Below are positions 15,457 through 25,000 of a stretch of DNA of 64,000 bases, in pieces. The number at the start of each line of letters is the position of its first letter. Position 1 is the stretch's first letter. The stretch comes from an uncultured Lachnospiraceae bacterium (lineage in GTDB: Bacteria; Bacillota; Clostridia; Lachnospirales; Lachnospiraceae): contig CAJUNP010000014.1 in assembly GCA_910587935.1 (NCBI GenBank), positions 1-64,000 on the forward strand. Direction: 5' to 3'. The notes under the pieces are model-generated. The model was not told where the DNA came from. It worked only from the letters and a program-made list of their open reading frames with translations, and made no database searches. Made by a program: the position numbers and the translations under genes.

Positions 15457-17434
15457 ACAGGAAAAGCTTATACGTATCAGGGATCTGGTTGAAAAACTGA
15501 ACGAGGCTTCCAGAGCATACTATGCGCAGGACCGTGAGATAATGAGTAATCATGAATATGACACTCTTTATGATGAACTGGTCTGCCTGGAAAAAGAAAC
15601 AGGTGTTATTTTGTCTAACAGTCCTACTGTTAACGTAGGATATGAAGCTGTAGATGAACTTCCTAAGGAACGTCATGAAAGCGCTATGCTTTCTCTGGGA
15701 AAAACGAAAAGCAGGGAGGAACTTCAGGACTGGCTGCAGGATCAGTCCGCAGTTTTAAGCTGGAAGCTGGATGGTTTGACCATTGTGCTGACATATCATG
15801 AAGGAAAACTTGCAAAAGCGGTAACCCGGGGAAACGGGGAAATCGGAGAAGTTATCACCAATAACGCCCGGACTTTCAAAAACCTTCCGCTGTCCATTGC
15901 CTTTAAGGGGCAGCTTGTACTCCGGGGAGAAGCCGTAATCGGATATGAGGATTTTGAGAGAATTAATCGGCAGATGCCGGAGACGGCGGAAAAATATAAA
16001 AACCCCAGAAATTTATGCAGCGGTTCGGTGCGTCAGCTGAATAATGAAATTACCGCAAAGAGAAATGTCCGTTTTTTTGCTTTTGCTCTGGTAAACGCGG
16101 AGGGTCTTGACTTTCACAATTCCAGATCGGCGCAGTTTGACTTTTTAAAAGAGCAGGGATTTGAGGTTGTAGAACACGAACTGGTAAACCGGGATACAAT
16201 ACTTTCGGCAGTGGAAAGCTTTGAAGAGAAAATTGAGACGTATGACATTCCTTCGGACGGCCTGGTTGTAAGCTATGAGGATCTTAAGTACAGCGCTTCT
16301 CTGGGAAGAACCGCCAAATTTCCGCGGGATTCCATTGCTTTTAAGTGGGCGGATGAACTGCGGGAGACTACGTTAAAAGAAATAGAATGGAGCGCCAGCA
16401 GAACCGGCCTGATTAATCCGGTGGCCATTTTTGAGCCGGTGGAGCTGGAGGGAACCACGGTAAGCCGGGCCAGCGTACACAATATCAGTATTTTGCGTGG
16501 GCTGAAGCTGGGACTTGGAGACAGAATCACGGTTTATAAAGCGAATATGATTATTCCGCAGATACATGAGAATCTCACGGAAAGCGATTCGGTGGAGATT
16601 CCCGAAGCCTGTCCCGTCTGCGGCGGCAGAACGGAAATCAGGCAGGTGAACGACGTAAAGTCTCTATATTGTACCAATCCGGAGTGCGCGGCCAAAAAAA
16701 TCAAGGCGTTTACTTTGTTTGTAAGCCGGGATGCGCTCAATATGGACGGCTTGTCGGAGGCCACCCTTGAAAAATTCCTTGACCGGGGATTTCTTCATGA
16801 TTTTTCGGATTTGTTTCATTTGCAGAAATTTGAGGATGAGATTATACAGATGGAAGGTTTTGGAGAAAAATCCTTCCGGAATCTTATAGACAGTATCGAT
16901 GCGGCGCGGGATACAACGCTTCCGAGACTGATTTACGGACTGGGAATTGCCAATATCGGCGTGGCCAATGCCAGGATGCTCTGCCGGTATTTTGACTATG
17001 ACCTGGAACGAATGCGCTGCGCAGGCGCAGAAGAACTGAGTGCGGTCGAAGGAGTGGGAGAGGTTATTGCCGCGGCTTTCCGGGATTTTTTTGCCGCGGA
17101 AAAAAATCAAAAGGTTCTGGAGAGACTTTTACCGGAACTGCGCCTTGAGAAACCGGAGACGGACGGGAACGCGGAAAGCTTATCGGGAATGAATTTTGTG
17201 ATTACGGGAAGCCTTGTGCATTTTCCGAACCGGGAGACCTTAAAGGAAATAATTGAAGCGAAGGGCGGTAAAGTAACGGGCAGCGTGACAGGAAAAACCC
17301 GTTGTCTGATTAATAATGACGTTACCTCCATGTCTTCTAAGAATAAAAAGGCGAAGGAACTTCAGATTCCGATTATAACGGAAGAAGATTTTATGAAAGA
17401 GTATCTAACGGAAAAAAATGAAAGTGGAGATTAG
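15449..17434 (+). CDS. ligA: NAD-dependent DNA ligase
   Basis: The product of 661 residues is close to the usual LigA length. It has the Ia domain with the YYAQDREIMSNHEYD segment, the adenylation domain with catalytic K106 (WKLDG), an OB fold, a four-cysteine zinc finger (CPVC...CTNPEC), helix-hairpin-helix repeats and a C-terminal BRCT domain (about 580-655). It seals nicks during replication and repair using NAD. The start at ATG 15449 follows AGAAAGGTG by nine bases; a GTG at 15437 lies inside that binding site. It lies between the pseudouridine synthase gene and metA, with four bases before the metA start. Confidence 0.96.
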   Translation: MNEQEKLIRIRDLVEKLNEASRAYYAQDREIMSNHEYDTLYDELVCLEKETGVILSNSPTVNVGYEAVDELPKERHESAMLSLGKTKSREELQDWLQDQSAVLSWKLDGLTIVLTYHEGKLAKAVTRGNGEIGEVITNNARTFKNLPLSIAFKGQLVLRGEAVIGYEDFERINRQMPETAEKYKNPRNLCSGSVRQLNNEITAKRNVRFFAFALVNAEGLDFHNSRSAQFDFLKEQGFEVVEHELVNRDTILSAVESFEEKIETYDIPSDGLVVSYEDLKYSASLGRTAKFPRDSIAFKWADELRETTLKEIEWSASRTGLINPVAIFEPVELEGTTVSRASVHNISILRGLKLGLGDRITVYKANMIIPQIHENLTESDSVEIPEACPVCGGRTEIRQVNDVKSLYCTNPECAAKKIKAFTLFVSRDALNMDGLSEATLEKFLDRGFLHDFSDLFHLQKFEDEIIQMEGFGEKSFRNLIDSIDAARDTTLPRLIYGLGIANIGVANARMLCRYFDYDLERMRCAGAEELSAVEGVGEVIAAAFRDFFAAEKNQKVLERLLPELRLEKPETDGNAESLSGMNFVITGSLVHFPNRETLKEIIEAKGGKVTGSVTGKTRCLINNDVTSMSSKNKKAKELQIPIITEEDFMKEYLTEKNESGD

Positions 17435-17438
17435 ACCT

Positions 17439-18344
17439 ATGCCAATTAAAACACAGCATGATTTACCCGCCAGGGAAATTCTGGAGAATGAAAATATTTT
17501 TGTGATGGATGAAAGCCGCGCCATTCACCAGGATGTAAGGCCGCTTCAGATCTGTATCCTGAATCTGATGCCGATTAAGCAGGACACGGAGCTGCAGCTT
17601 CTCAGGGCGCTTTCCAATACCCCTTTACAGGTGGACGTAACCTTTATGAAGATGAACAGCCACGTATCTTTAAATACGTCGGCTACGCATATTAACAAAT
17701 TTTACGATACCTTTGACCGGCTTAAAGATAACAAGTACGACGGTATGATTATTACCGGCGCGCCCGTGGAACAGATTTCTTTTGAAGAAGTGGATTACTG
17801 GGAGGAGCTTTGCGAGATTATGGAGTGGACGAAAAGCCATGTGACCAGTACGCTTCATATCTGCTGGGGAGCGCAGGCAGGTCTGTATTATCATTACGGG
17901 CTGGATAAGGAAATGCTGCCCGAAAAACTTTTCGGCGTTTTTGCGCATAAAGTTGCCAACCGAAAGATTCCGCTGGTAAGAGGTTTTGACGATTATTTTA
18001 TGGCGCCTCACTCCAGGCATACGAAAGTGTCCGCCGAATCCATACACAATTGCAAAGAACTTACGGTTCTGGCCGAATCGGAGACCGCGGGGGTTTTTCT
18101 TTGCATGGCAGGAGAGGGAAAGCATATTTTTGTCATGGGACATCCGGAGTACGACAGGGTAACGCTTCATAACGAGTACATACGGGATCTGGAAAAAGGT
18201 CTCCCGATTCATGTGCCCGTTAATTATTATCCTGACGACGATCATACGAAGAGGCCGAACCTACAGTGGCGGGCCCATAGTAACGGGTTGTTTACGAACT
18301 GGCTCAATTATTATGTGTATCAGGTTACGCCGTATGAGTTGTAG
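17439..18344 (+). CDS. metA: Homoserine O-acyltransferase (probably acetyl-CoA-specific)
   Basis: The 301-residue MetA-type enzyme has catalytic C142 (HICWGAQ) and the histidine region GHPEYDRVTL. It activates homoserine in methionine biosynthesis. Family knowledge links residue 111 to acyl donor choice: Glu in acetyl-CoA users, Gly in E. coli-type succinyl-CoA users. Here residue 111 is Glu (GAPVEQ), which suggests that acetyl-CoA is used despite the MetA fold. The start at 17439 follows AGTGGAGA; an upstream in-frame ATG at 17418 would add seven residues absent from homologues I know. It follows ligA by four bases and probably shares its transcript. No methionine riboswitch precedes it. Confidence 0.93.
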   Translation: MPIKTQHDLPAREILENENIFVMDESRAIHQDVRPLQICILNLMPIKQDTELQLLRALSNTPLQVDVTFMKMNSHVSLNTSATHINKFYDTFDRLKDNKYDGMIITGAPVEQISFEEVDYWEELCEIMEWTKSHVTSTLHICWGAQAGLYYHYGLDKEMLPEKLFGVFAHKVANRKIPLVRGFDDYFMAPHSRHTKVSAESIHNCKELTVLAESETAGVFLCMAGEGKHIFVMGHPEYDRVTLHNEYIRDLEKGLPIHVPVNYYPDDDHTKRPNLQWRAHSNGLFTNWLNYYVYQVTPYEL

Positions 18345-18477
18345 CATATACCGCATAGTAACAGAAAACAAGAAGAGAGACTTATTATTGCTGCCTCTGT
18401 CCGGATAAAACAGATGTTCAATTTCACTGTTTGTCAGAAACCGTGTTGCGTAAGCAGCGTGGCATATAGGAAGGATT

Positions 18478-18507
18478 TTGATCAAGGAAAGATAGAAAAA
18501 GTATATT
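18478..18507 (+). promoter_or_regulatory. Possible promoter of the HD-domain gene
   Basis: TTGATC (18478-18483) and TATATT (18502-18507) are separated by 18 bases, within a 226-base gap after metA in which I see no clear terminator. Confidence 0.4.
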
Positions 18508-18570
18508 GTGAAAAAGCATTAGCATATGTAAAAGCATTTTTTTAATGAATGGGGATGAAATAATATAAAT

Positions 18571-19170
18571 ATGGAATTAAACAAACAAACCGCAGAACTG
18601 GCGCTGGAAAAAGCCTCCGAATCCAATCCCGGGGCATGGGTGGATCATTCCCGGTATGTAGCCGAGGCCTGTAAAAATATCGCTTGGCACTGCAAACATT
18701 TATCTGCCGGGCAGGCATACATTTTCGGACTGCTTCATGATATCGGGCGCTATGCCGGAGTGAGTTCGGAAAAGCATCTGATAGACGGATATCGTTACTG
18801 TATGGAGAGAGGATGGGAAAAAATGGCGCAGATCTGCATTTCCCATGCGTTTATGATACAGGATATTAATACTTCGATCGGTAAGTTTGATATGAACGAT
18901 GAGGATTATCTGTTTATGAAAGAATTTGTCGAAAATGCTGTCTATGATGACTATGACCGTCTGGTACAGCTCTGTGACTCGCTGGCTCTTCCGACGGGAT
19001 TCTGCCTTCTGGAAAAAAGGTTTGTGGACGTAACGCTCCGGTACGGTATCCACCCGGCGACAATCGGCAGATGGAAGAAAGTTCTGGAGATTAAAGAAAT
19101 ATTTGAAAAGGAAATTGGCCGTTCTGTTTATTCGCTGCTTCCGGGCGTTGTGGAAAACAGCTTCCGTTAG
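18571..19170 (+). CDS. HD-domain hydrolase
   Basis: The 199-residue protein has the HD metal-binding pattern: H26 (VDHSRYV), H56-D57 (LLHDIGRY), a histidine in CISHAF and an aspartate in QLCDSLAL. HD proteins hydrolyse phosphate esters, often of nucleotides; the substrate here is unknown. No additional domain or membrane segment is present. The next gene, a GH3 enzyme, starts 52 bases after the stop with its own ribosome binding site, so the two may be cotranscribed, although no functional link is obvious. Confidence 0.85.
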   Translation: MELNKQTAELALEKASESNPGAWVDHSRYVAEACKNIAWHCKHLSAGQAYIFGLLHDIGRYAGVSSEKHLIDGYRYCMERGWEKMAQICISHAFMIQDINTSIGKFDMNDEDYLFMKEFVENAVYDDYDRLVQLCDSLALPTGFCLLEKRFVDVTLRYGIHPATIGRWKKVLEIKEIFEKEIGRSVYSLLPGVVENSFR

Positions 19171-19222
19171 ACAGGCAAAAAAGAACGGCAATGGATATTT
19201 AAATAACTGGAGGATACAACAT

Positions 19223-22018
19223 ATGAATCATCAAATCGGCGTGCCCTTGGAGGGACTTGCGGAATTAGGGCGGATTGCGGCGGCCCAGGGGGCAGTATTA
19301 TTAAAAAATGAAGGACAGGCGCTTCCTCTTAAAAAACAGGAAAAGGTATCCGTTTTCGGCAGGATACAACTGGATTATTACCGCAGTGGAACCGGTTCGG
19401 GAGGCGCTGTCAATGTTGCTCATGCAACAAACCTTTTAGACAGCCTGCGGGAAGGAAAGCGGGTACAGGTAAACGAAAAGCTGGCCGGGATCTATGAGCG
19501 TTGGATTGCTGAACATCCTTTTGACAACGGAGGAGGCGGCTGGGCGGCTGAACCCTGGTGTCAGGAAGAAATGCCTCTTACGCCGGCGATTGTAAGGGAA
19601 TCGGCGGCTGAATCGGAGAAGGCTTTGATTGTTTTGGGAAGAACCGCCGGGGAAGATCAGGATAACAGCTGCAAGCCGGGGAGCTATCTGCTGACGGATC
19701 CGGAAAACGATATGATCGATCAGGTTGTACAGAATTTTTCTTCTGTGATCGTAGTGCTTAACGTTGCCAATATTATTGATACGAGCTGGCTGGAAAAGCC
19801 GGAGTGGAGCGACAAAATCAAAGGACTGATCTATGTATGGCAGGGCGGTATGGAAGGAGGCCGTGCGGCGGCCGACGTTTTAACGGGCATTGTGACGCCG
19901 TGTGGAAAGTTATCTTCCACCGTTGCTTACCGTATTTCCGATTATCCTTCGGACGCTAATCATGGAGACCCGGTTAAGAATTATTATGAGGAAGATATCT
20001 ACGTAGGATATCGTTATTTTGAAACCTTCTGCCCTCAAAAGGTACAGTTTCCCTTCGGATTCGGTCTTTCCTATACGGACTTTGCCATCGGGGCCGCAGA
20101 GGGGGAAATAGGTGAGGATTCTCTTGTACTGGAAGCGGAAGTGGAAAATACGGGAAGTCAGTATAACGGAAGAGAAGTCGTGCAGGTATACCTGGAAGCG
20201 CCGCAGGGACGGCTGGGAAGACCGGCCAGAGAACTGGTCGGATTCGCCAAGACGGGAGTTCTGGAATGCGGCGGCAGACAGAAGGTACAAATCACGGTTC
20301 CCTGGGAGCGTATCGCAGCTTATGACGACAGTGGAATTACGGGACATAAGTCCTGCTATGTGCTGGAGCCGGGAGAGTACCGTTTCCATTTGGGAAACAG
20401 CGTAAGAAATACGAAACCGGTAAGGATAGCGGGAAAAGAGTGCCTGCTGTTGGAAGAGACGAAAGTGCTTCGGGAGCTGGAAGAAGTCTGCGCACCGACA
20501 GAAACAATGCGCCGGATAAAACCCGGCGGAAAAAAAGAGGACGGCACTTTTGAGCTTACTTATGAGGAAGTTCCCCGGCAGACCGTTGATATGGAGAAAC
20601 GGATTGAGCAGCGTCTGCCCGAGAACCTGGCCATAACCGGAAACAAAGGGATCACCCTGCAGGATGTGGCGGCAGGCAAAGCGTCCATGGAGGCGTTTAT
20701 CGCACAGCTTACTAAAGAAGAACTGGCGGCAATTGTGCGGGGAGAAGGCATGTGCAGCATAAAGGTGACGCCGGGAACGGCGTCTGCCTTTGGGGGGATT
20801 ACGGAAAGCCTGCTTGCTTATGGAATTCCGGCAGGCTGCTGTGCGGACGGTCCTTCCGGAATCCGCATGGATACGGGCGCGTATGCGACGCAGCTTCCCA
20901 TCGGCACTCTGCTGGCGTGCACTTTTGACGTACCCATGGTTCGGATGCTGTTTACCTGGCAGGGAAAGGAACTGGTGCGTAATGAAGTGGATACGCTGTT
21001 AGGACCCGGAATCAACATTCAAAGACACCCTTTAAACGGAAGAAACTTTGAGTATTTTTCGGAAGATCCGCTTGTGACGGGCGCGTTTGCAGCCGCTATT
21101 ACCGAGGGGATCGGCAGGAGCGGAGCAAAAGCTACAATTAAACATTATGCCTGCAATTCACAGGAAAGCCACCGATTTGTGATAAACGCGGTTGTGTCCG
21201 AACGGGCGCTGCGGCAGATTTATCTGAAAGGCTTTGAAACGGCGGTGCGGGAAGGAAAAGCGGCGTCCGTTATGACGGCTTATAATGCCATCAACGGCCA
21301 CTGGTGCGCTTCCAATTATGATTTGAATACGACGATCTTAAGAAAAGAGTGGGGATTTACCGGGATCGTCATGACGGACTGGTGGGCAAGAATGAATGAT
21401 GTGGTTTGCGGCGGTCCGGAGAGCAAAACCGATACAAGAGATATGATCCGTGCGCAGAACGATCTTTATATGGTAGTTCCCAACGATGGGGCGGAAGGAA
21501 ACGTAAACAAAGATAACACGCTGGAATCCTTGGAAACGGGACGGCTTACCGTCGGAGAATTGCAGCGCAGCGCGGTTAATATCTGCCGGTTTCTGATGCG
21601 GGCTCCCGCGTTTTTGAGAAAACCGGAGTGGAAGCAGCGGCGGGGAGAAATAAAAAAATATGCAGCCAGAACAGAGGGCAGCGAGGATCGGCAGAGGGTT
21701 GGTATAACCGGAGTAAAAATTCATGTTTCTACGGAAGATACGGACAGGGTTTGCTTTGAAGTTCGGGAAGCCGGAACCTATCAGGTGATTAACAGTATTA
21801 TGTCAAAAGAAAGCAGCGTGGCTCAGATGGTTTGCAAGGCAGAATTGAACGGGACGCCCCTGGTTACCTTCCAGACCAACGGCACCGGCGGACGTTTTAT
21901 CCACCAGCAGCTTCTTCAGGTGGAACTGGAAAAAGGTTTTTATGAGCTGAAGCTGGAGTTTGTAAAACCGGGGATGGTGGTACAGAGTATGGATTTTGAA
22001 AAGGTATCGGCAAATTAA
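19223..22018 (+). CDS. GH3 beta-glucosidase with permuted domain order
   Basis: The product of 931 residues has the GH3 parts in inverted order. The alpha/beta sandwich domain comes first (about 1-290, with AAQGAVLLKNEG and DANHGDP), then a fibronectin-III-like domain (about 300-430), then the (beta/alpha)8 domain (about 480-830) with KHYACNSQE and the nucleophile D719 in GIVMTDWWA. The order resembles known rumen clostridial enzymes such as those of Ruminococcus albus and Butyrivibrio. No signal peptide is present, so it should act in the cytoplasm on imported oligosaccharides, complementing the exported GH3 lipoprotein at 12500-14551. CTGGAGGA precedes the ATG. The last 100 residues are an extra beta-rich module I cannot name. 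Confidence 0.92.
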   Translation: MNHQIGVPLEGLAELGRIAAAQGAVLLKNEGQALPLKKQEKVSVFGRIQLDYYRSGTGSGGAVNVAHATNLLDSLREGKRVQVNEKLAGIYERWIAEHPFDNGGGGWAAEPWCQEEMPLTPAIVRESAAESEKALIVLGRTAGEDQDNSCKPGSYLLTDPENDMIDQVVQNFSSVIVVLNVANIIDTSWLEKPEWSDKIKGLIYVWQGGMEGGRAAADVLTGIVTPCGKLSSTVAYRISDYPSDANHGDPVKNYYEEDIYVGYRYFETFCPQKVQFPFGFGLSYTDFAIGAAEGEIGEDSLVLEAEVENTGSQYNGREVVQVYLEAPQGRLGRPARELVGFAKTGVLECGGRQKVQITVPWERIAAYDDSGITGHKSCYVLEPGEYRFHLGNSVRNTKPVRIAGKECLLLEETKVLRELEEVCAPTETMRRIKPGGKKEDGTFELTYEEVPRQTVDMEKRIEQRLPENLAITGNKGITLQDVAAGKASMEAFIAQLTKEELAAIVRGEGMCSIKVTPGTASAFGGITESLLAYGIPAGCCADGPSGIRMDTGAYATQLPIGTLLACTFDVPMVRMLFTWQGKELVRNEVDTLLGPGINIQRHPLNGRNFEYFSEDPLVTGAFAAAITEGIGRSGAKATIKHYACNSQESHRFVINAVVSERALRQIYLKGFETAVREGKAASVMTAYNAINGHWCASNYDLNTTILRKEWGFTGIVMTDWWARMNDVVCGGPESKTDTRDMIRAQNDLYMVVPNDGAEGNVNKDNTLESLETGRLTVGELQRSAVNICRFLMRAPAFLRKPEWKQRRGEIKKYAARTEGSEDRQRVGITGVKIHVSTEDTDRVCFEVREAGTYQVINSIMSKESSVAQMVCKAELNGTPLVTFQTNGTGGRFIHQQLLQVELEKGFYELKLEFVKPGMVVQSMDFEKVSAN

Positions 22019-22020
22019 TA

Positions 22021-22066
22021 AAAGCAGGATTTATGACGCTCAAGATGTCATGAATCCTGCTTTTTT
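22021..22066. terminator. Bidirectional terminator between convergent genes
   Basis: A 17-base near-perfect stem (22021-22037 with 22047-22063) is flanked by AAA on the left and a T run on the right. It serves both the plus-strand GH3 gene and the minus-strand activase gene. Confidence 0.88.
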
Positions 22067-22068
22067 GT

Positions 22069-25000
22069 TTAGGACTGGTGAAGATTTTTCTGCGCCGTGG
22101 AAAGCATCAGCTTGATCCTGTTTAACTGGTTTACTTCGCTGGCTCCCGGATCATAGTCGATGGCGACAATATTGGAAAGCGGATAATGTCTGCGCAGTTC
22201 CTTGATAACGCCTTTGCCCACCACATGGTTGGGAAGGCAGCCGAAGGGCTGTGTGCAGACGATATTATTGACGCCGCTGTGAATCAGTTCTATCATTTCT
22301 CCCGTTAAAAACCAGCCTTCGCCGGTCTGGTTGCCGATGGAGACAATTTCCTTCGCGTTGTTAACGGTATCCGTAATATGGGCGGGCGGCGTGAAGTGCC
22401 TGCTTTTTTTCAGTTCGGAGGAAGCCGCGCCGCGCAGCCTTTCAATGCCCCAGATTCCAAGTCTGGCAAAGGCGGCGGACTTTTTGCTCATGCCCAGATT
22501 TTCCGCTTTGTAAATCTGGTTGTAAAAGCAGTAGAGAAGAAAGTCGATCAGGTCGGGAACTACCGCTTCCGCACCTTCCGCCTCCAGCAGTTCCACAAGA
22601 TGGTTGTTGCCGGCAGGGGAAAATTTTACAAGAATTTCGCCTACGATGCCTACGCGGGGTTTCCTTTCGTCCGTAATTTCTATTTGATCAAAATCTCTTA
22701 CGATCTGTCGGCACATTTTATTAAATTTAAAGAAACTTAAGTGTCTGCCGGATACAAAATCCTGTACTTTTTCCACCCATTTACGATGCAGGGTATCCAC
22801 GCTTCCGGGTACTTTTTCATAAGGGCGCATCCGGTAAACGCAGCGCATAAACAGATCTCCGAATATGGCCGCATAACCTGCGCGGATACCCATCTGCGCA
22901 TTGACTTGGAAGCCGGGATTGGTTTCAATTCCGCCAAGATTCAGGGAAATGACGGGAATCTGTTCCATATCCGCTTTTTTCAGGGCGCGGCGGATAAAAC
23001 CGATATAGTTGGTCGCCCGGCATCCGCCTCCTGTCTGGGTAATGATAATGGCCGTTTTGTTTAAGTCGTATTTCCCTGAAAGCAGCGCCTGCATAATCTG
23101 GCCCACAACTAAAAGTGAAGGATAGCAGGCGTCGTTATTTACGTATTTTAATCCCACGTCCACGGAGTGCTTATTGTCGTTATCGAGAACCACAAAATTA
23201 TAACCGCAGGCATTAAACGCAGGTTCTAAAAGCTCAAAATGAATGGGAGACATCTGCGGACAGATAATGGTATAACTTTTTCGCATTTCCTCCGTAAATT
23301 TGACCTTTTCAATGGCGGAGGAACGAATCGTGCGCCGCTGGCCTTTCTGTTCTCTGACCCGCAGGGCGGAAAGCAGAGAGCGGATTCGGATTCTTGCGGC
23401 TCCAAGATTGTTCACTTCATCAATTTTCAGACAAGTGTAAATCTTATCAGAGCCGGATAGGATATCGTTTACCTGATCCGTAGTTACGGCGTCCAGGCCG
23501 CACCCGAAGGAATTCAGCTGGATTAAATCCAGATCTTCCCGTGTTTTGACAAAGCTTGCCGCGGCGTAAAGCCTGGAATGGTACATCCATTGGTCGGATA
23601 CGATCAATGGGCGTTCCGGTTTGGCCAGGTGGGAGACACTGTCTTCCGTCAGCACGGCGATATCGTAGGAAGTAATCAGCTCCGGAATACCGTGATTGAT
23701 CTCCGGGTCGATATGATAGGGACGCCCGGCGAGGACAATGCCGCGTTTATGATTTTCCTCCATATATTTCAGGACTTTTTCTCCCTGAAGCTGAATGTCT
23801 TGCCGTGAGGCGGCAAGCTCCGCCCACGCTTTTTTAACGGCGGCGGTAATTTCGGCGGCGGGCAGTTCCTTAAATTCCTTAATCAGGGCGTGGGTAATTG
23901 TGTCTACGTCCCTAAAGGACATAAAAGGATTGCAAAACCGGATTTCTCCCCGTCCGATTTCTTCTACGTTGTTTTTAATATTTTCCGAATAAGACGTAAC
24001 GATAGGGCAGTTATAGTGATTGTTGGCGTCCTCAAATTCGTTTCGCTCATAAAACAGAGCAGGATAAAAAATGAAATCAACCTTTTCATGAATCAGCCAG
24101 CTGATGTGCCCGTGGGCCAGCTTGGCGGGATAACATTCGGATTCGCTGGGAATGGATTCAATGCCCAGTTCATAAATTTTATGGTTGGAACTGGGAGAAA
24201 GAATAACCCGGTATTGAAGCTCCGTAAAAAAGGTATACCAGAACGGATAATTTTCGTACATATTTAAGACTCTCGGAATTCCTACGGAGCCCCGTTTTGC
24301 CTGGTCGGCAGGAAGCGGTTCATAGGAAAAAAGCCTTTTTAATTTGTATTCAAAGAGATTGGGAACGTGGTTTTCGTTTTTTGTTTTGCCAAGGCCCCGT
24401 TCGCATCGGTTGCCGGAAATATACTGGCGTCCGCCGGAAAAGCGGTTGATGGTAAGACGGCAGTTGTTGGTACAGCCCCTGCATTTTGCCATACTGGTGT
24501 CGAACTGCAGATGGTTGATCTGATCGATGGTAAGCATCGTAGTCCTGTAATCTTTTGTATAACGCTCCCTGGCAATCAACGCCGCGCCGAAAGCCCCCAT
24601 GATTCCGGCGATATCCGGGCGGATGGCTTTGCAGTCCGCAATTTTTTCAAAGCTTCTGAGTACGGCGTTGTTATAGAAAGTGCCGCCCTGTACCACAATG
24701 TTTTTACCAAGTTCGGAAGCGTCGGAAACCTTGATCACCTTAAACAACGCGTTTTTAATGACGGAATAGGCGAGTCCTGCGGAAATATCGGCTACGGAAG
24801 CGCCTTCCTTCTGCGCCTGCTTTACCTTGGAATTCATAAATACCGTACAGCGTGTGCCAAGATCAATGGGATGGGGAGCAAAAAGCGCCGCGTCCGCAAA
24901 ATCCTGTACGTCGTAATTTAAAGATTTGGCAAAAGTTTCGATAAAAGAACCGCAGCCGGAAGAACAGGCTTCATTCAGCTGTACGCTGTCAACGGTCTGA

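Noticed and set aside
17400..17438. Methionine-responsive riboswitch before metA
   Set aside because: Only four bases separate ligA and metA; there is no room for a leader.
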